Assembly: GCA_026120185.1 (NCBI GenBank)
Contig: JANUWF010001109.1
Coordinates: 5,852,366 to 5,916,365 of the forward strand
DNA: 64,000 nt
Direction: 5' to 3'
Origin: Voacanga thouarsii
Lineage: Eukaryota; Streptophyta; Magnoliopsida; Gentianales; Apocynaceae
The position numbers and the translations under genes are program-made. Positions 12,236-23,946 of the stretch are shown one piece after another. The notes beneath the pieces are model-generated. The model saw only the letters and a program-made list of their open reading frames with translations, was not told the DNA's origin and did not search any database. How positions within the stretch are numbered: the first letter of the stretch is position 1; the number at the start of each line of letters is the position of its first letter.

Positions 12236-14345
12236 CTTCTTGCAATGTGTTTTCTAACGGGTTTAAATTTTGCTGTGAATTGTTCCAAGCATGTTCTATG
12301 ACTGAAAAATATTTTCAATTATGCGATTTTGTCTCTGAAATATGTTTTCTACTAACTTTGTTTTCTATGTTTGAAAACATGTCGTGCATAAGATAAGAGC
12401 CATAAAGAAATTTTTTCTGAGATTGTGTTCTGTATGAAGAGTTTTCTGTTTCGTTATCTTCGATGAAAATTTGTTTTCATCTTGATACAGAAGGCTTTCT
12501 CTTATTCTGGTTTCATTCAGAAAAACATTTGTGGACGTTTCTGGATTTGGAATTTGATGTGGGTCGAGTCCGTAGCACAATATGCTTGTGTAATAGTTAC
12601 AGCATATTTCGAAAGTTGTCAAAATTGTTTTCTGTATGTGCTACAAATTTTTTTACAGGAAAAACGTTTTCTGTGAACATGTTTGTTGCCTTCCATTTCA
12701 TCCTGTGAATTTAATCTTCAGTTTTGTTTTTGTTTAAACTAATAAATTAATTGTTGTTTTGAGCTTCAAAATAGAAAAATTCTGCTGAGAATTGTTCTCA
12801 CTAAACCGTTGCAAAAGATGAAGGCTCCATAAATTGTTTCTGGAAAAATTTTTAAAAACCGCCGACTCTTCCAAACTACAGCCGGCACTGGCTCTGGCTC
12901 TGGCTCCTAACCGGCGCCAATTCTGTGATGTTCTGGGAGGTCCAGAAATCGTTTCTAAAAAAAAAAATTTAAAACCAAACTGCAGCTGGCGTATCCTCTG
13001 GCTCCTAACTGATGCCGGTTCTGTTCTGTTCTGTTCCACGACGTTCCAGCCATTTTAGAAAGTAATAAATTTTCTAAAATAGAATTTTGAAAGGAAAAAA
13101 TCTCATTTGATGAGAGGCAGTAAAGTAAATTTTAGAAATAAAATTTTCGTTACCAGAGACGAGACCCAAAAGCATTTTCTCAAAATTAGTTTTGAGACAA
13201 ACAATTTTATTTTTTCAAAATAATGATTTTGAAATTTTAAAATTAATGTATTTTTCTAAAATATTGATTTTAGAATTTGTTTTATTTTTTTCAAAATAGT
13301 GATTTGGGAATAAAAAAATTATATGTTTATTTTGTTTAAGCATTATTAATGGCATGGTGGATGGTTATGGACTAAAATCAATTATATCTGTTCATGCATT
13401 TTACAATTTTAATTTTTTTTTATGAAATAGGGCCTGCATATGCTATCTTCTCTAGAATTCTTGTGTCTTTCTCTTCTTATCTAACTCCCCTTGAATGTAA
13501 TTCGAGGTTTTCTCTCTTTAGAAAATTATGTAATTAGTTTACCTAGGTTAAATAGGGGTAGAATTATTTTATTTTGGAGATGGCTACCAAGACAAGGCGA
13601 GAAGGTAAAACCTTCTACTTAAATCATGCATGAACACATAGGGTTAACTATATTAATTTCTTTTATGGCTCAAAGGAATTAATTTAGGGAAAAGTCCATA
13701 ACCATACCACGTAATTGCTCTATTATCATGCTTATTAATTATGTAATTTATTGATTTTTATGCATGCCATTTGTTGAAATCGTTAAAATGAACAAATCCC
13801 TCAATTAATATTAAACCTAATTCCTTCCGTTAATATAATAAGAATGAGAGTCCTTTTCGAGACCAGGTTGTTGAGCAAACCCAAGTCTACTCAACGTCGA
13901 GTATGTTCAAGCTATGGAAATAAACTCCTTTGGAATTAAATTTCTGATTAATGGGTTGGGTTTAACTAAATTCTTTATCCCGGTTGAACAAACTCAAGCA
14001 TAAAGAAATTTAGACGAAAAGTTGGGGTAGCCCAAAAGGCTTTAAGATTAAAATCTGTTAATCACCCAATGATCCGGTAATTACATACGATGTAATTGGT
14101 ATTAGATACCTATCAATAAACTCAATGGTGGCTTGTTGGGCAAACCCAAGGTTATTCTTGAGGAATTTGAATATCGGTCCATTAGGAAAGCTTCCAACGG
14201 GCTTTCCTGAATTAGTAGTGGGGACTATTAGTTTGAGTAAAATAGTGGAGTAAAAATGCATTTAATTAAAGTCCTAATTATTTGCATTTCATGTGCATAT
14301 ACAGTAGCTAATCCTCTATATCTTTACATCTAGGACACTTGCATC
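12236..14345 (+). other. Copia-1 untranslated leader
   Basis: A long region between the PBS and the gag ATG with no convincing protein. It contains two diverged GC-richer repeats of about 100 bp (about 12855-12945 and 12970-13050, each with GGCTCCTAAC), then several AT-rich units of the type TTTTCAAAATA-TGATTT at 13190-13320. Confidence 0.6.
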
Positions 14346-14547
14346 ATGTCTACAAACCTAAACCTACGTAGCATCTTGGAGACCAACAAGTTAACCGAAT
14401 CAAACTACCTCGACTGGTATAGAAATTTGAGAATTGTTCTCAAGCCGGAAAAGTTGCTCTACGTGCTAGATGCTCCTATTCCGCCACCACCAGCTCAAGA
14501 TGCTGAGGCTGATGAGCATGCTGTTCACAAAAAGTACAAGGAGGATA
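14346..14547 (+). pseudogene. Copia-1 gag, N-terminal part
   Basis: Starts at ATG 14346 with a classic copia gag opening: MSTNLNLRSILETNKL, then NYLDWYRNLRIVLK and a LYVLDAPIP block. The frame continues into the solo LTR and is cut after a KKYKED stretch. The homologous continuation resumes at 16084 beyond the LTR, as the next gag residues (IMLASMTPELQKQHEHMDA) show. Gag would form the particle core. The start is supported by conservation of the N-terminus and by its place directly after the leader. Confidence 0.85.
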
Positions 14548-16078
14548 TGTTAGGGATATGCCCTAGAGTCAATTTGTACTTATACTATTGTCATTATATT
14601 TTATATATAATATGAGGCTTTCCTTTCCATGAATAGTGAGTTTTGTTTTGTTGGTCATCAAGTACGTGACTTGATAGTAAAACCCTACAATGAATACAAT
14701 GACTATTCTAAAACTGTCCCTGATCGATTATTATTATTAGAATAATAATAAATTAAGATTAGTATGTTTGTGACTTGATGGCTATGTTTTACTGGCCATG
14801 GATATTTGTGATATCGAGTTAAGACATAAATAAATGTTAGAGAACATTGTATTGGACATGACCCACTGTGAGAGTACTTCATGGAATATGTCATAAGTAC
14901 TTTCTAGCCATAATAATATTGAAAGTCCTTCGACCTAAATTCATCATAGCTTCCTACTTGATAAATTCTATATTTTGACATTATCTAAAGTTGTCTTTAA
15001 CCAGATAATAAATTAGACTACTGTTGGATATAGAATAAATCAAAGAGAGGAATATAATTGATTGTGAAGGAATTTGTCCCTCTCAGTTATGGGAGAGATA
15101 TCCATGGGCCCCTTGATAAGTTAGGCTGTTAAAAATGCATGGTCGTGCTCAAATATATCAATCTAAGATATTGATATCATTTGTTTGAACAGTCTACTAT
15201 GAAATCAAGAAATAATTGATTAAGCTTAATAAGGATGACATGCTTCGTACCTTATGCTTAATCTGGATATCGTGTGACAAAATGACTAAATATAAAATTA
15301 TGGTTTGGTTCAAAGAGATCACCGATCTTCATTTAACCTGGATAGTTATAATGTTTTGCTAGAAACCGCTTATAACTTGTGGGCCATTTAAATATGATTT
15401 AGGCACACTGCCAGTGTTAAATGAACCTAAAGGTTACACAAATAAGCGACCTTGTTAGGTTATTTTTCGGTGACCAGGTTCGATGAATCTGGAAATATGT
15501 CTAAGTTAATCGTACTTAGAAAATTTACCGTATACAATGAATCCGGAAATATGTCCACATTCGATGTATCCGGATGATGTCCAGATTATAAGAATCGACT
15601 CGGTAAATTAATTAGTTAAATTACCGAGATAATGGCGTAATCTTATCATATCAGCTTTAATTTAATTTGAATTTAAATTAGAATATGATAAGATATTATT
15701 AGGGTTGGACTCTAAGAGGTTCGGGGGTTTTTAAGAAAACCCTAGCCGTCTTTTCAATAGTCCAATTTTTCGGTTGAGAACATTCGTGCCATTCTCTACC
15801 AGAAAAGAAAAGAAAAAAAACCTCTCAAACCCTAGGCGCTAGCACTCCCCGGGTATCGAGTGAGTTCGCGATGTGTATCCGATAGAGGACGTTCGCATAC
15901 TACAGACGTCTGGTGATTGTTCGGGTTGAACGTACAACAACAGCAACCGTAATCGAAGGATTTCGATTACAGCAACCAGAGGTAATTCTTAAACCTTAGA
16001 TCTTCTTAATCATTTACTTGGGTCCTCGGGAGGGATTCGTGGATGTTTTCCGAGTTTAGGAGTCCACGAATTCTAACA
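14548..16078 (+). mobile_element. Solo LTR of the copia-2 family inserted in gag
   Basis: Begins TGTTAGGGATATGCCC and ends ATTCTAACA, giving 6-bp inverted termini TGTTAG/CTAACA. A perfect 5-bp duplication GGATA lies at 14543-14547 and 16079-16083. It is homologous to the inverted LTRs at 33091-34594 and 45605-47101. There is no interior and no second LTR, so it is a solo LTR left by recombination between two LTRs of one insertion. Confidence 0.95.
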
Positions 16079-16083
16079 GGATA

Positions 16084-16986
16084 GTGATACAACATCGTGT
16101 ATTATGCTGGCATCCATGACTCCCGAGCTGCAAAAACAACACGAGCATATGGATGCTTAATCGATTATACTACATCTTCGAGAGCTATTTAACGCCCAAA
16201 CCAGAACTAAGAGATACAAGATCTAGAAGCAATTATTCCGTTGCAAAATGGCAAAGGGTTCTTCTATGACCACTCATGGGCTAAAGCTGTTGGGCTTAAT
16301 AGAGAAACTTGGATCTCTCGGGTTCATGATAGATCATGACCTAAGTATTGACTTAATTCTACAGTCTTTACCTAATAGTTTCTCACAAGTTGTGATTAAC
16401 TATCAGATGAATAAGATTAAGTCCACCATTCCTGAGTTGATCAATCTTCTCAAAACTGCAGAGTCCTTCATGAAGAAGGATTCTAATGCAGTTTTAATGG
16501 TAGAATCTTCTTCTTCAAAGAAGAAAGTTCAAAAGAAGAAGAAGAAAGCTCCCTTGAAGCCCAAAGGTGGTGTGAATAAGAAGGGCGCTGCCACCAATAG
16601 CCCATGCCATCATTGTGGCAAGATGGGTCACTGGAGGTGCAACTGCAATGCCTACTTGGAGACTATTAAGGACAAGAAACAGAAGGAGAAGCTTGCAAGC
16701 ACTTCTACTTCTACTCTAGGTATGTTTATGATTGAGATAAATACTGCCTTTAGAAATGAGATATGGGTATTGGATACCGGATGTGGATCTCATTTGTGCA
16801 ATAACTTGTAGGGACTAAATAGTGGTAGAAGGCTAGAGAAAGGCGACGTAGACCTACGTACTGCAAATGGGGCAAAGGTTGTGGCCCTTGCTGTGGGTAT
16901 ATACGAGCTAAACCTGCCTTCGGGGTTAGCTCTAGAATTACTAAACTATTATTATATACCAGTTTTACTGAAAAATATTCTCAGTT
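16084..16986 (+). pseudogene. Copia-1 gag C-terminus, zinc knuckle and protease start
   Basis: Gag resumes after the solo LTR with a stop after MDA and another before KQLFRCKMA. It is then open from 16248 to 16811. Conserved parts are LILQSLP, a lysine-rich stretch, a CCHC zinc knuckle (CHHCGKMGHWRCNC) and the protease active-site region WVLDTGCGSHLC, with DTG as the catalytic triplet. A TAG at 16809-16811 stands where copia relatives have Gln. The protease-like sequence continues to about 16985, where a frameshift moves the frame. Not functional. Confidence 0.88.
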
Positions 16987-17720
16987 GTGTGTTTAGACTT
17001 AAATGGATTTCATTTGATATTTAAGAATAAATGTTGTTCTTTTTCATTGAATGATATTCATTATGGTTCAGCAACTCTGGTTAATGGTTTATATATTCTA
17101 GACTTGGATAATCCAATTCTCATTATAAACAATAAGAAACCTAAAATAGAACACTCTAACACCTGTTACTTATGGCATTGTCGTTTGGGCCATGTAAACG
17201 AAAATCGTGTTACTAAGTTACACAAGCTTGGTGACTTAGGGTCATTTGATTATGAATCATATGACATATCCGGGTCTTGTTTACTAGGTAAAATGGCTAA
17301 AACTCTTTTTTTAGGAAAAGGAGAACGGGCTAAGAAATTATTAGAACTTATACATTCTGATGTATGTGGCCCAATGTCAATACAAGTAAGAGGAGGTTAT
17401 AACTATTTCATAACCGTTATCGATGATTTCTCACGATACGGGTATTTGTATTTAACGAAATACAAATCTGAGGCCTTTGATAAGTTCAAAGACTTCAAGA
17501 ATGAAATAAAGAAACAACTTGGCAAAAGTATTAAGACTCTAAGATCTGATCGAGGAGGAGAATACTTTAGCCAAGAGTTTCTGAGTTATCTTAGAGATAA
17601 TGGGATATTATCTTAATTGACTCCACCACATACACCTCAACATAATGGTGTATTTGAGAGAAGAAATCGAACCATTCTAGACATAGTACGGACCATGATG
17701 GCTTCGCAAACCTACCAAAA
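16987..17720 (+). pseudogene. Copia-1 integrase (GAG-pre-integrase and core)
   Basis: Open from 16987 to 17616. It shows the GAG-pre-integrase zinc-binding block (LWHCRLGHVNENR...SCLLGKM), then the integrase core with HSDVCGPM (first Asp), FITVIDDFSRYGY, and TLRSDRGGEY (second Asp). After an in-frame TAA at 17614-17616 comes HNGVFERRNRT, which carries the catalytic Glu. A one-base loss near 17710 shifts the frame into the next segment. In life the enzyme would insert element cDNA into the host chromosome. The stop and shift make it inactive. Confidence 0.9.
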
Positions 17721-18437
17721 TTGTTTTGGGGGTATGCACTAGAGACTTCTGTTTATATACTAAACAGAGTATCGATAAAATCGGTTGATTCTACCCCATT
17801 TGAGATGTTCTTTGGTAAGAAACCAAAGTTATCTCACTTGCGAGTATGGGGTTGTCCTGCCTTTATCAAAAGGTCACAGTCAGACAAACTTAATAGTAAG
17901 TCTGACAAGTGTTTGTTTGTGGGATATCTGAAAGAATCTTTTGGATATTACTTTTACCTCCCTTCCGAAAATAAAGTGGTTGTTTCGAAACATGTCGTCT
18001 TCTTAGAGAAGGAGCACAAGCTCAAAGGGGACAGTGTGAGTAAAATTGAACTTAGTAAAGTTCAAGAGGATCAAACAAATAAGGATCAACCATCTGATCC
18101 CACATCTATTAAGAGAATAGATGAACCTTCTACTATACAAGAGCCTCGTAGGTCTAGTAGGATACGTGTGGCACCTGAGAGATATGGATTTCTCATTAGT
18201 GACCATAATGACGTATTGCTCATAAATGAAGATGAGCCTACTACTTACAAGGATGTTCTGAATAGTTCAAAATCTGACAAATGGCTTAAGGCCATGAAGT
18301 CAAAGATGGATTCTATGTATGACAACCAAGTATGGACTTTGGTTGTTCCACACAAAGGAATTAAACCTATTGGGTGCAAATGGGTTTTCAAGAAGAAAAC
18401 GGACATGGATGGTAATGTAGTTACCTATAAAGTATGA
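17721..18437 (+). pseudogene. Copia-1 integrase C-terminus and RT N-terminus
   Basis: Contains STPFEMFFGKKP, LRVWGCPAFI, KCLFVGY and VVVSKHVVFLE (integrase C-terminal region), a variable linker with RRSSRIR, and the start of the copia reverse transcriptase (YDNQVWTLV, KPIGCKWVFKKKTDMDG). It ends in TGA at 18435-18437, where copia relatives have Arg (CGA to TGA). The frame then continues at once in phase with the RT at 18441. Confidence 0.9.
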
Positions 18438-18440
18438 CTA

Positions 18441-19230
18441 ATGGCGAAGGGTTATCGTCAACAACATGGTATTGACTATGATGAAACCTTCTCGCTAGTA
18501 TCCTCGTTAAAATCCATCAGGATACTCCTAGCCATTGCTGCTCATTATGATTATGAGATTTGGCAAATGGATGTGAAAACAGCTTTCCTAAATGAAAATT
18601 TGACTGAGAAAGTGTATATGACACAACCTAAGGGCTTCACATCCACTGATAGGACAAAAGTGTGTAAGTTGCAAAAGTCCATTTATGGACTTATGCAAGC
18701 TTCTAAGAGTTGGAACATCCGTTTTGATGAAACAATCAAAGAGTTTAGTTTCATTCAAAACATGGATGAGCCTTGTGTATACAAGAAGGTTATTGGGAAT
18801 GCAATCGTTTCTTTATTGCTTTATGTAGATGACATATTGCTAATAGGAAATGATATACCTGTCTTGCAAACAGTTAAAGATTGGTTGTCCAAACAATTTT
18901 CCATGAAAAACCTTGGTGAAGCAACCTATATTCTTGGAATAAGGATCTATAGAGATAGATCTAAAAGGTTGCTACATCTTTCACAGTCTACATACATAGA
19001 TAAAGTGCTAAAGAGGTTTAGCATGGATCAATCCAAAAAGGGATTCTTACCCATGTCACATGGTGTAAGCCATTCAAAGTCAATATCTCTCAAGACACAA
19101 GTTGAAAGGGATCACATGAGTAAGATTTCATATGCTTTGGCGGTTGGATCTATCATGTACGCTATGATATATACAAAGTGCTCTCAGTTTGACGAGCAGA
19201 TACCAATATGACCCTGGTGAGGGTCATTAG
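18441..19230 (+). pseudogene. Copia-1 reverse transcriptase core
   Basis: Encodes AKGYRQQHGIDYDETFSLV, IWQMDVKTAFLN with the first catalytic Asp, then LLLYVDDILLIGND with the YVDD pair, and the LGIRIYRDRS region. All three catalytic aspartates are still present. The frame breaks near 19200 through a small deletion in the SRYQ region, and a TGG-to-TAG stop (GHWVAVK) follows at about 19229-19231. RT converts element RNA to cDNA; this copy cannot make a full polyprotein. Confidence 0.92.
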
Positions 19231-19788
19231 GTGGCTGTAAAGAACATCCTTAAGTATTTACGAAGGATTAAGGATGTGTTCTTAGTATATGGAAAAAGTG
19301 ATTTGAAAATAAACGGGTATATTGATGCCAGTTTTCAATCTGACAAAGATGATTTCAAATCACAATTCGGTTACGTGTTTACATTGTGTGGAGGGGCAAT
19401 AAGTTGGAAGAGTTCCAAACAAAAGACTATTACCGACTCTACGACAGAAGCTGAGTACATAGCCGCTTCTGAAGCAGCTAAGGAGGCCGTTTAGATCAAG
19501 AAGTTCGTAACGGAACTGGGTGTGGTTCCTAGCATTGTTGGTCCAATATCTCTGTATTGTGACAACAACGGAGCCATTGAACAAGCAAAGGAGACATGGT
19601 CTCAACAACAATCCAAACACGTACTGCGACGCTATTATCTGATCCGGAAGATCATAGATAGGAATGATGTAAAGATAGAGAGAGTTTCCATGGATGAGAA
19701 CATAGCTAACATGCTTACAAAAGCAATATCCCAAAAGAAACATGAAAGGCATGTTGAGTCATTCGGTATTAGATACATGAATGATTAG
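19231..19788 (+). pseudogene. Copia-1 RNase H
   Basis: Two frames separated by one TAG at 19492-19494, where relatives have Trp (AVWIKKF). Motifs are INGYIDASF, a GGAISWKSSKQ block, TEAEYIAASEAAKEA, LYCDNNGAIE, and a C-terminal tail with NMLTKAI. These match the copia RNase H domain that removes RNA from the hybrid. It ends at TAG 19786-19788, twenty bases before the 3' LTR. Confidence 0.9.
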
Positions 19789-19808
19789 CTCTAATGTAAG
19801 TAGGAGTT

Positions 19809-21171
19809 TGTTAGTGTTATGCCCTAGAGGCAATCATTTGTACATTGTATATGACATATTTTATTTTAATAAAAGGCATTATATATCTTACAGTATCTTT
19901 TGTTTACTTTTGTGTAAAATAACTATTAGATAAAGTCGCTAGTACAACACTGTGTTAAGAAAATCATGATATGAGATTCCTACAACACTGTATAGTGTTA
20001 GTACTTAAATGGTCCCTAGTTGTAGTACTAATAAGATAGGACGTCATTAATGTTTTAAGACTAGCATGTGTTAGACTTTCTAATTTGATTAGGCGGTGTT
20101 TCACATATTCGTGAGTATTAAGATACTCAAAGTTAATACGTGAATGCTTGTTAATGGAATAAGTATAGTGGATGACCTAGCTATGAGATAATCACATGGA
20201 TAACTATTTAGTGCCGTGATAAAATCTTATTATAGTAAACGTGCAAGTATCCTTAGACTTGAGATCTCCGAGGTACTTTGTTTGCTGAGCATTGTGCTTT
20301 GATTCCAATCTCTGGAGCCAGAACGAGTGTCGTATATGGGATGGATATTGGGTACATTGTGAAGTAATCGAAAGTAGTTGAGATGGTTAATAAAGAATTC
20401 ACCACTCCTAATAGTAGGGGTAAATATCTCATGGCCACTTGTAGGAATTACCACTCGAGAAGTCCTTGGCCAAGGCGACTGTGTATTGGACACAGTTCCA
20501 ACTAATACACATCTAGGTAGTGGGTTCCTGGTACAAGTACTATTATATTCGGGCCAGAACTGATATACATTCTGGAGGGAGTTGGCACTAATTCCGTACT
20601 CCAAACTGAATGAGATATAGTATAGTGAAATGAGTTAATTGCACTATAGTTTGTTATTGAAGGGTTCATGTCAAGCCACTTGACTTCCTGGACTCTTGGG
20701 TGGTCATGATATGTTGCTAGGTACCGCTCATGATCTGCTGAATATGGGTTCATTAATTGATGAATTAATAAACCAACCCTGATTAGAATTAATATGATTA
20801 ATTCTAATTAATTATGGATTATTAATCTCAAAGACGTTTGGATTAATTTATATTCGCTACCAATTGACTGAGAAACCTAATAGGTCACACACAATAAAGG
20901 ATTAAATAGTCAATATGTTATTTCATAACATAGTGGGGTTAATTGCGAGAAAGAGAAGTAGTTGTGGCCAAATTATAATTAGTTATAATTTATGGGCCAA
21001 ATTGTAATTGTGAAAACTTAATGGTTCCAATTACAACTAGAGAATTCTAATTGTTTTAGAATTCTCAGATGGAGGGTTTTTTCAGTTCTTTTCGTGATAT
21101 ATGTCAGATATACACGATACCTTAGAGAGAGAGCCAGTCACGGCAAACAACACTCTCCAAAACCCTTCTCT

Positions 21172-21244
<73 letters not shown>

Positions 21245-21611
21245 GTTCTTCTGCAAACAAGAAAACGAGGAACCCTAGCCACCTCTTACTTTTCTGCTAG
21301 CACAGAGATATCTTGGTACTTGAGAATGATCCTCCGTGTGGACTACTGTTAGAGGTGATTGCGTACTGTGATCATAGAGACACGTCAATCAACCTATTTG
21401 TGATCCATTGGCATTAAGGGGATTACTGGATCGCGCCACAATCGTCAGACAAGAAGAAGAAAAATTTTATTTTTCAGATGTTCAAAGAAAGGTAAAACCG
21501 CTACATTTATTCCTTTTTAAACCTGTTTTAAATCACATGCTTGTGATCGTGGGGCTTGGATTTCTTAGTTTCTGCCACAGTAATCGTTATTGTGATATAG
21601 AAATCCCATCA
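19809..21611 (+). repeat. Copia-1 3' LTR
   Basis: Starts TGTTAGTG after the purine-rich GTAGGAGTT and ends CCCATCA against the target duplication TATCA. About 1.8 kb, alignable along its length with 10439-12223. It includes a long CT microsatellite at 21175-21241. Confidence 0.92.
21175..21241. repeat. (CT)n microsatellite in copia-1 3' LTR
   Basis: About 33 uninterrupted CT units. The same place in the 5' LTR (about 11840-11853) holds only a few CT units. Confidence 0.97.
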
Positions 21612-22280
21612 TATCAAGGCTATTGGCCAGCCCTAGAAGAAATGAGAAAGTTGTTCTCTTGAGAGGAAGAAATGAGATTGAGAAAAATAAGAGAGGGAGC
21701 AGCCGACCATGAAAGAAAGAAATAGGAAAAAATAAGTTTTTATACTAGGTCATTTGTTGATCCAAGTGTTGGGATAAGCTTGTTTGAAAATACCCTAAAT
21801 TCAAGGGCTAAGATGAATGGTATTTTGATGGGTTAAAATGATCCATGGATCTTGGATACGGGTCTTGGGTTAAATAATGAAATTGAGTCAAGTAGTCAAA
21901 ATTGGATTTATCTCGGTTTTGACCAAGACTTATAAATCATCAAACAACACTAATCTTCTAAACAAATTTAAATTTGTTCAAGAGAGTACTTTTCAAAAAG
22001 AGAAATTCATTGACATAAAATTATTTGAAATGTAAATCAATAGTTAATTTTGACTATATTACCTACTACATATAATGCAAATATATAATATAATAATTAA
22101 TCGTGCATAAATCACTTACTACAAATCATACAAATAATTACCTTGTTGCATTTATTTTCTCTAAGAGAATTCACAGAAGGAATACGTGAAATAGCCATAT
22201 ATAATGCATTAAATTTATGAAGCGGGATTAATTTGATGAAATATTTAATTCCCTAGCACTCAATTTAGTAGGATATTACA
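21612..22280 (-). repeat. Chromovirus 3' LTR, part
   Basis: On the minus strand the pol reading frame ends just after a GGCNILLN tail. The purine-rich GTAGGGGAGGA follows, then TGTAATATCCTACT, which fits a gypsy LTR start (compare TGTAACACCC at 39273). The LTR continues to 21617 and, across copia-1, to 10438 and beyond. Confidence 0.7.
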
Positions 22281-22748
22281 TCCTCCCCTACTTAAGAAAA
22301 TTTTGTTCTCAAAATTAAACAACGTCGTACCTCTTATCACATCAGGGTATTTCCTTCTCATCCATTCCTCAGTCTCCCATATGGCATCTCGAGCTCTGTG
22401 ATGTTCCAATAATGCCTTAACTATAGGCATTTTTTTGTTCCTTAGTTCTTTCATGCTTTGCTCTAGTATCTTGATTTGTTTCGCCACATATGTCAGATTC
22501 GGTTGCAGTTGTAACGGCTCATCTTTCTAGACATGCTCTAGATCTGGATTGTATTTCTTCAGTTGGGATACATGAAACACGTCATGACTGCCAATTAGTC
22601 CGTCCGGAAGTTCTAACCTGTATGCTACGATTCCAATCCTTTTAGTGATCGAAAATGGCTCAATATATCTAGGGCTAAGCTTTCCACCCTTCGGATGCCT
22701 CAAAATCCCTTGGCTCAATGTTAGTTTCAAAAACACTTCGTCACCCAC
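22260..22748 (-). pseudogene. Chromovirus integrase C-terminus and chromodomain-like tail
   Basis: The first frame (22748-22527) holds GDEVFLK, HPKGGKLSPRYIEPFSI, VAYRLELP and HDVFHVSQLKKY, the GPY/F-type integrase C-terminal module of Ty3/gypsy elements. The second (22487-22260) holds KILEQ, LRNKKMPIVK, HHRARDAIWETEEWMRRKYPDV, a form typical of the chromodomain-like tail that directs plant chromoviruses to particular chromatin. It ends in SRGGCNILLN then stop, close to the LTR. A stop separates the two frames. The order after RT and RNase H places the element among chromoviruses, likely Tekay/Del-like. Confidence 0.85.
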
Positions 22749-22899
22749 TTAAAATTCCAATTCCCTCATACGATTATCTGTGTAGTTTTTCTACCTGTAA
22801 TGAGCCGCCCTTTGTCTATCTTGTATTAGCTTTACTTTATCAGTCATCTTCTGGATATTTATTCCCTCTTCTTTATAAACTTGGCCATCTTCGTTCCAA

Positions 22900-23760
22900 C
22901 CCTAATATAATGGTGTTTGACATTTCCGTCCATAAAAGGCCTCATATGACACCATGCTAATAGATGCCTAATATCTATTATTGTATGCTAATTCTCCATA
23001 ATGAATACTATTGATCCATTAGTTCCCAAAGTCCAACACGCACGCCTTCAAAATATCCTCGAGGATTCGTAAGATTATTCATCTGTCTGAGGGTGAGCGA
23101 AAATACTAAACTTTAGAGTGGTCCCCACGGACTCTTGAAATTTTGCCCAAATAGGGATCCCTATCTGACACTATGCTTGTCAATACTCTATTTAACCTCA
23201 TGACTTCCTATGTATAAACATGTGCTAGCTTTTCTATAGAATACTTCTTGTTCACAGGTATAAAGTGTGTGGTCTTGGTTAATCGATCCACTACTACCCA
23301 TACAACATCCTTTTGCATCCTACTCATCAATAGTCTAGTGACAAAGTCTAAAATGACACATTCTCATTTCTATTCCAGCACCAAAAGGGGTTGTAGCAAT
23401 CCCGCAGCTTTCTTGTTCTCCACTTTCACCTTCTGGCAGGTAAGGTAAACCGATACGAATTGAGCTACGTCCTTCTTCATGCCTGGCCACCAAAACATTT
23501 TCTTCAAATATTGATACATCTTAGTCTACCCCCAGGTGAATAGTGTACCTGCTTTTATAGGCATCTCCCAAAACTTTCTTTTTCAACTCCTCTATATTCG
23601 GTACACACAATCGGTCCCTAAAATACATTAACTCTTGATCATCTACTCCAAAGTTCGAATTATCTTTTTCGTTAAAACTCTGAAATTCCAAGCTGTTTAA
23701 ATAAGCATCATGTATTTCTTACTTTTGATTAGGGACAATAGTTAGATTCCTTATCCAAAT
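22900..23760 (-). pseudogene. Chromovirus integrase core, degraded
   Basis: Translated on the minus strand with frameshifts, it shows MFWWPGMKKDVAQFV, then TCQKVKVE (zinc-binding HHCC region), a core block VVVDRLTKTTHFIPV carrying the first catalytic Asp, and SIVSDRDPYL with the second. Many stops. It lies between RNase H and the C-terminal module, as expected in Ty3/gypsy. Confidence 0.82.
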
Positions 23761-23946
23761 CTTCTTCTCATCTAGTACGGCTTCTCCTGTCAGTACTTCT
23801 TGTATCTTCTTCACCTCTTGACCTCACATCACAGCAACCTCACTTTTCTACTCAATGCATCTGCCACCACATTTGCCTTTCTCGGGTAATAATTATCGAA
23901 TAGCGATACTCCTCCAAAAAATCCATCTATCTTCTCTGTTTCAAGT

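Larger units (their letters stand above)
10439..21611 (+). mobile_element. Ty1/copia retrotransposon, degenerate (copia-1)
   Basis: Complete in outline: 5' LTR, tRNA-Met PBS, 2.1 kb leader, gag, protease, integrase, reverse transcriptase and RNase H in copia order, a purine tract and the 3' LTR. A perfect 5-bp target duplication, TATCA, lies at 10434-10438 and 21612-21616. The 5' LTR's first base (A for T) and last base (G for A) are mutated from the TG...CA seen in the 3' LTR. All coding parts contain stops or frameshifts, and gag is interrupted by a solo LTR of another copia family. Confidence 0.93.

Noticed and set aside
21082..21352. Frames made of alternating Ser-Leu or Arg-Glu
   Set aside because: They are translations of the CT microsatellite in the copia-1 LTR.
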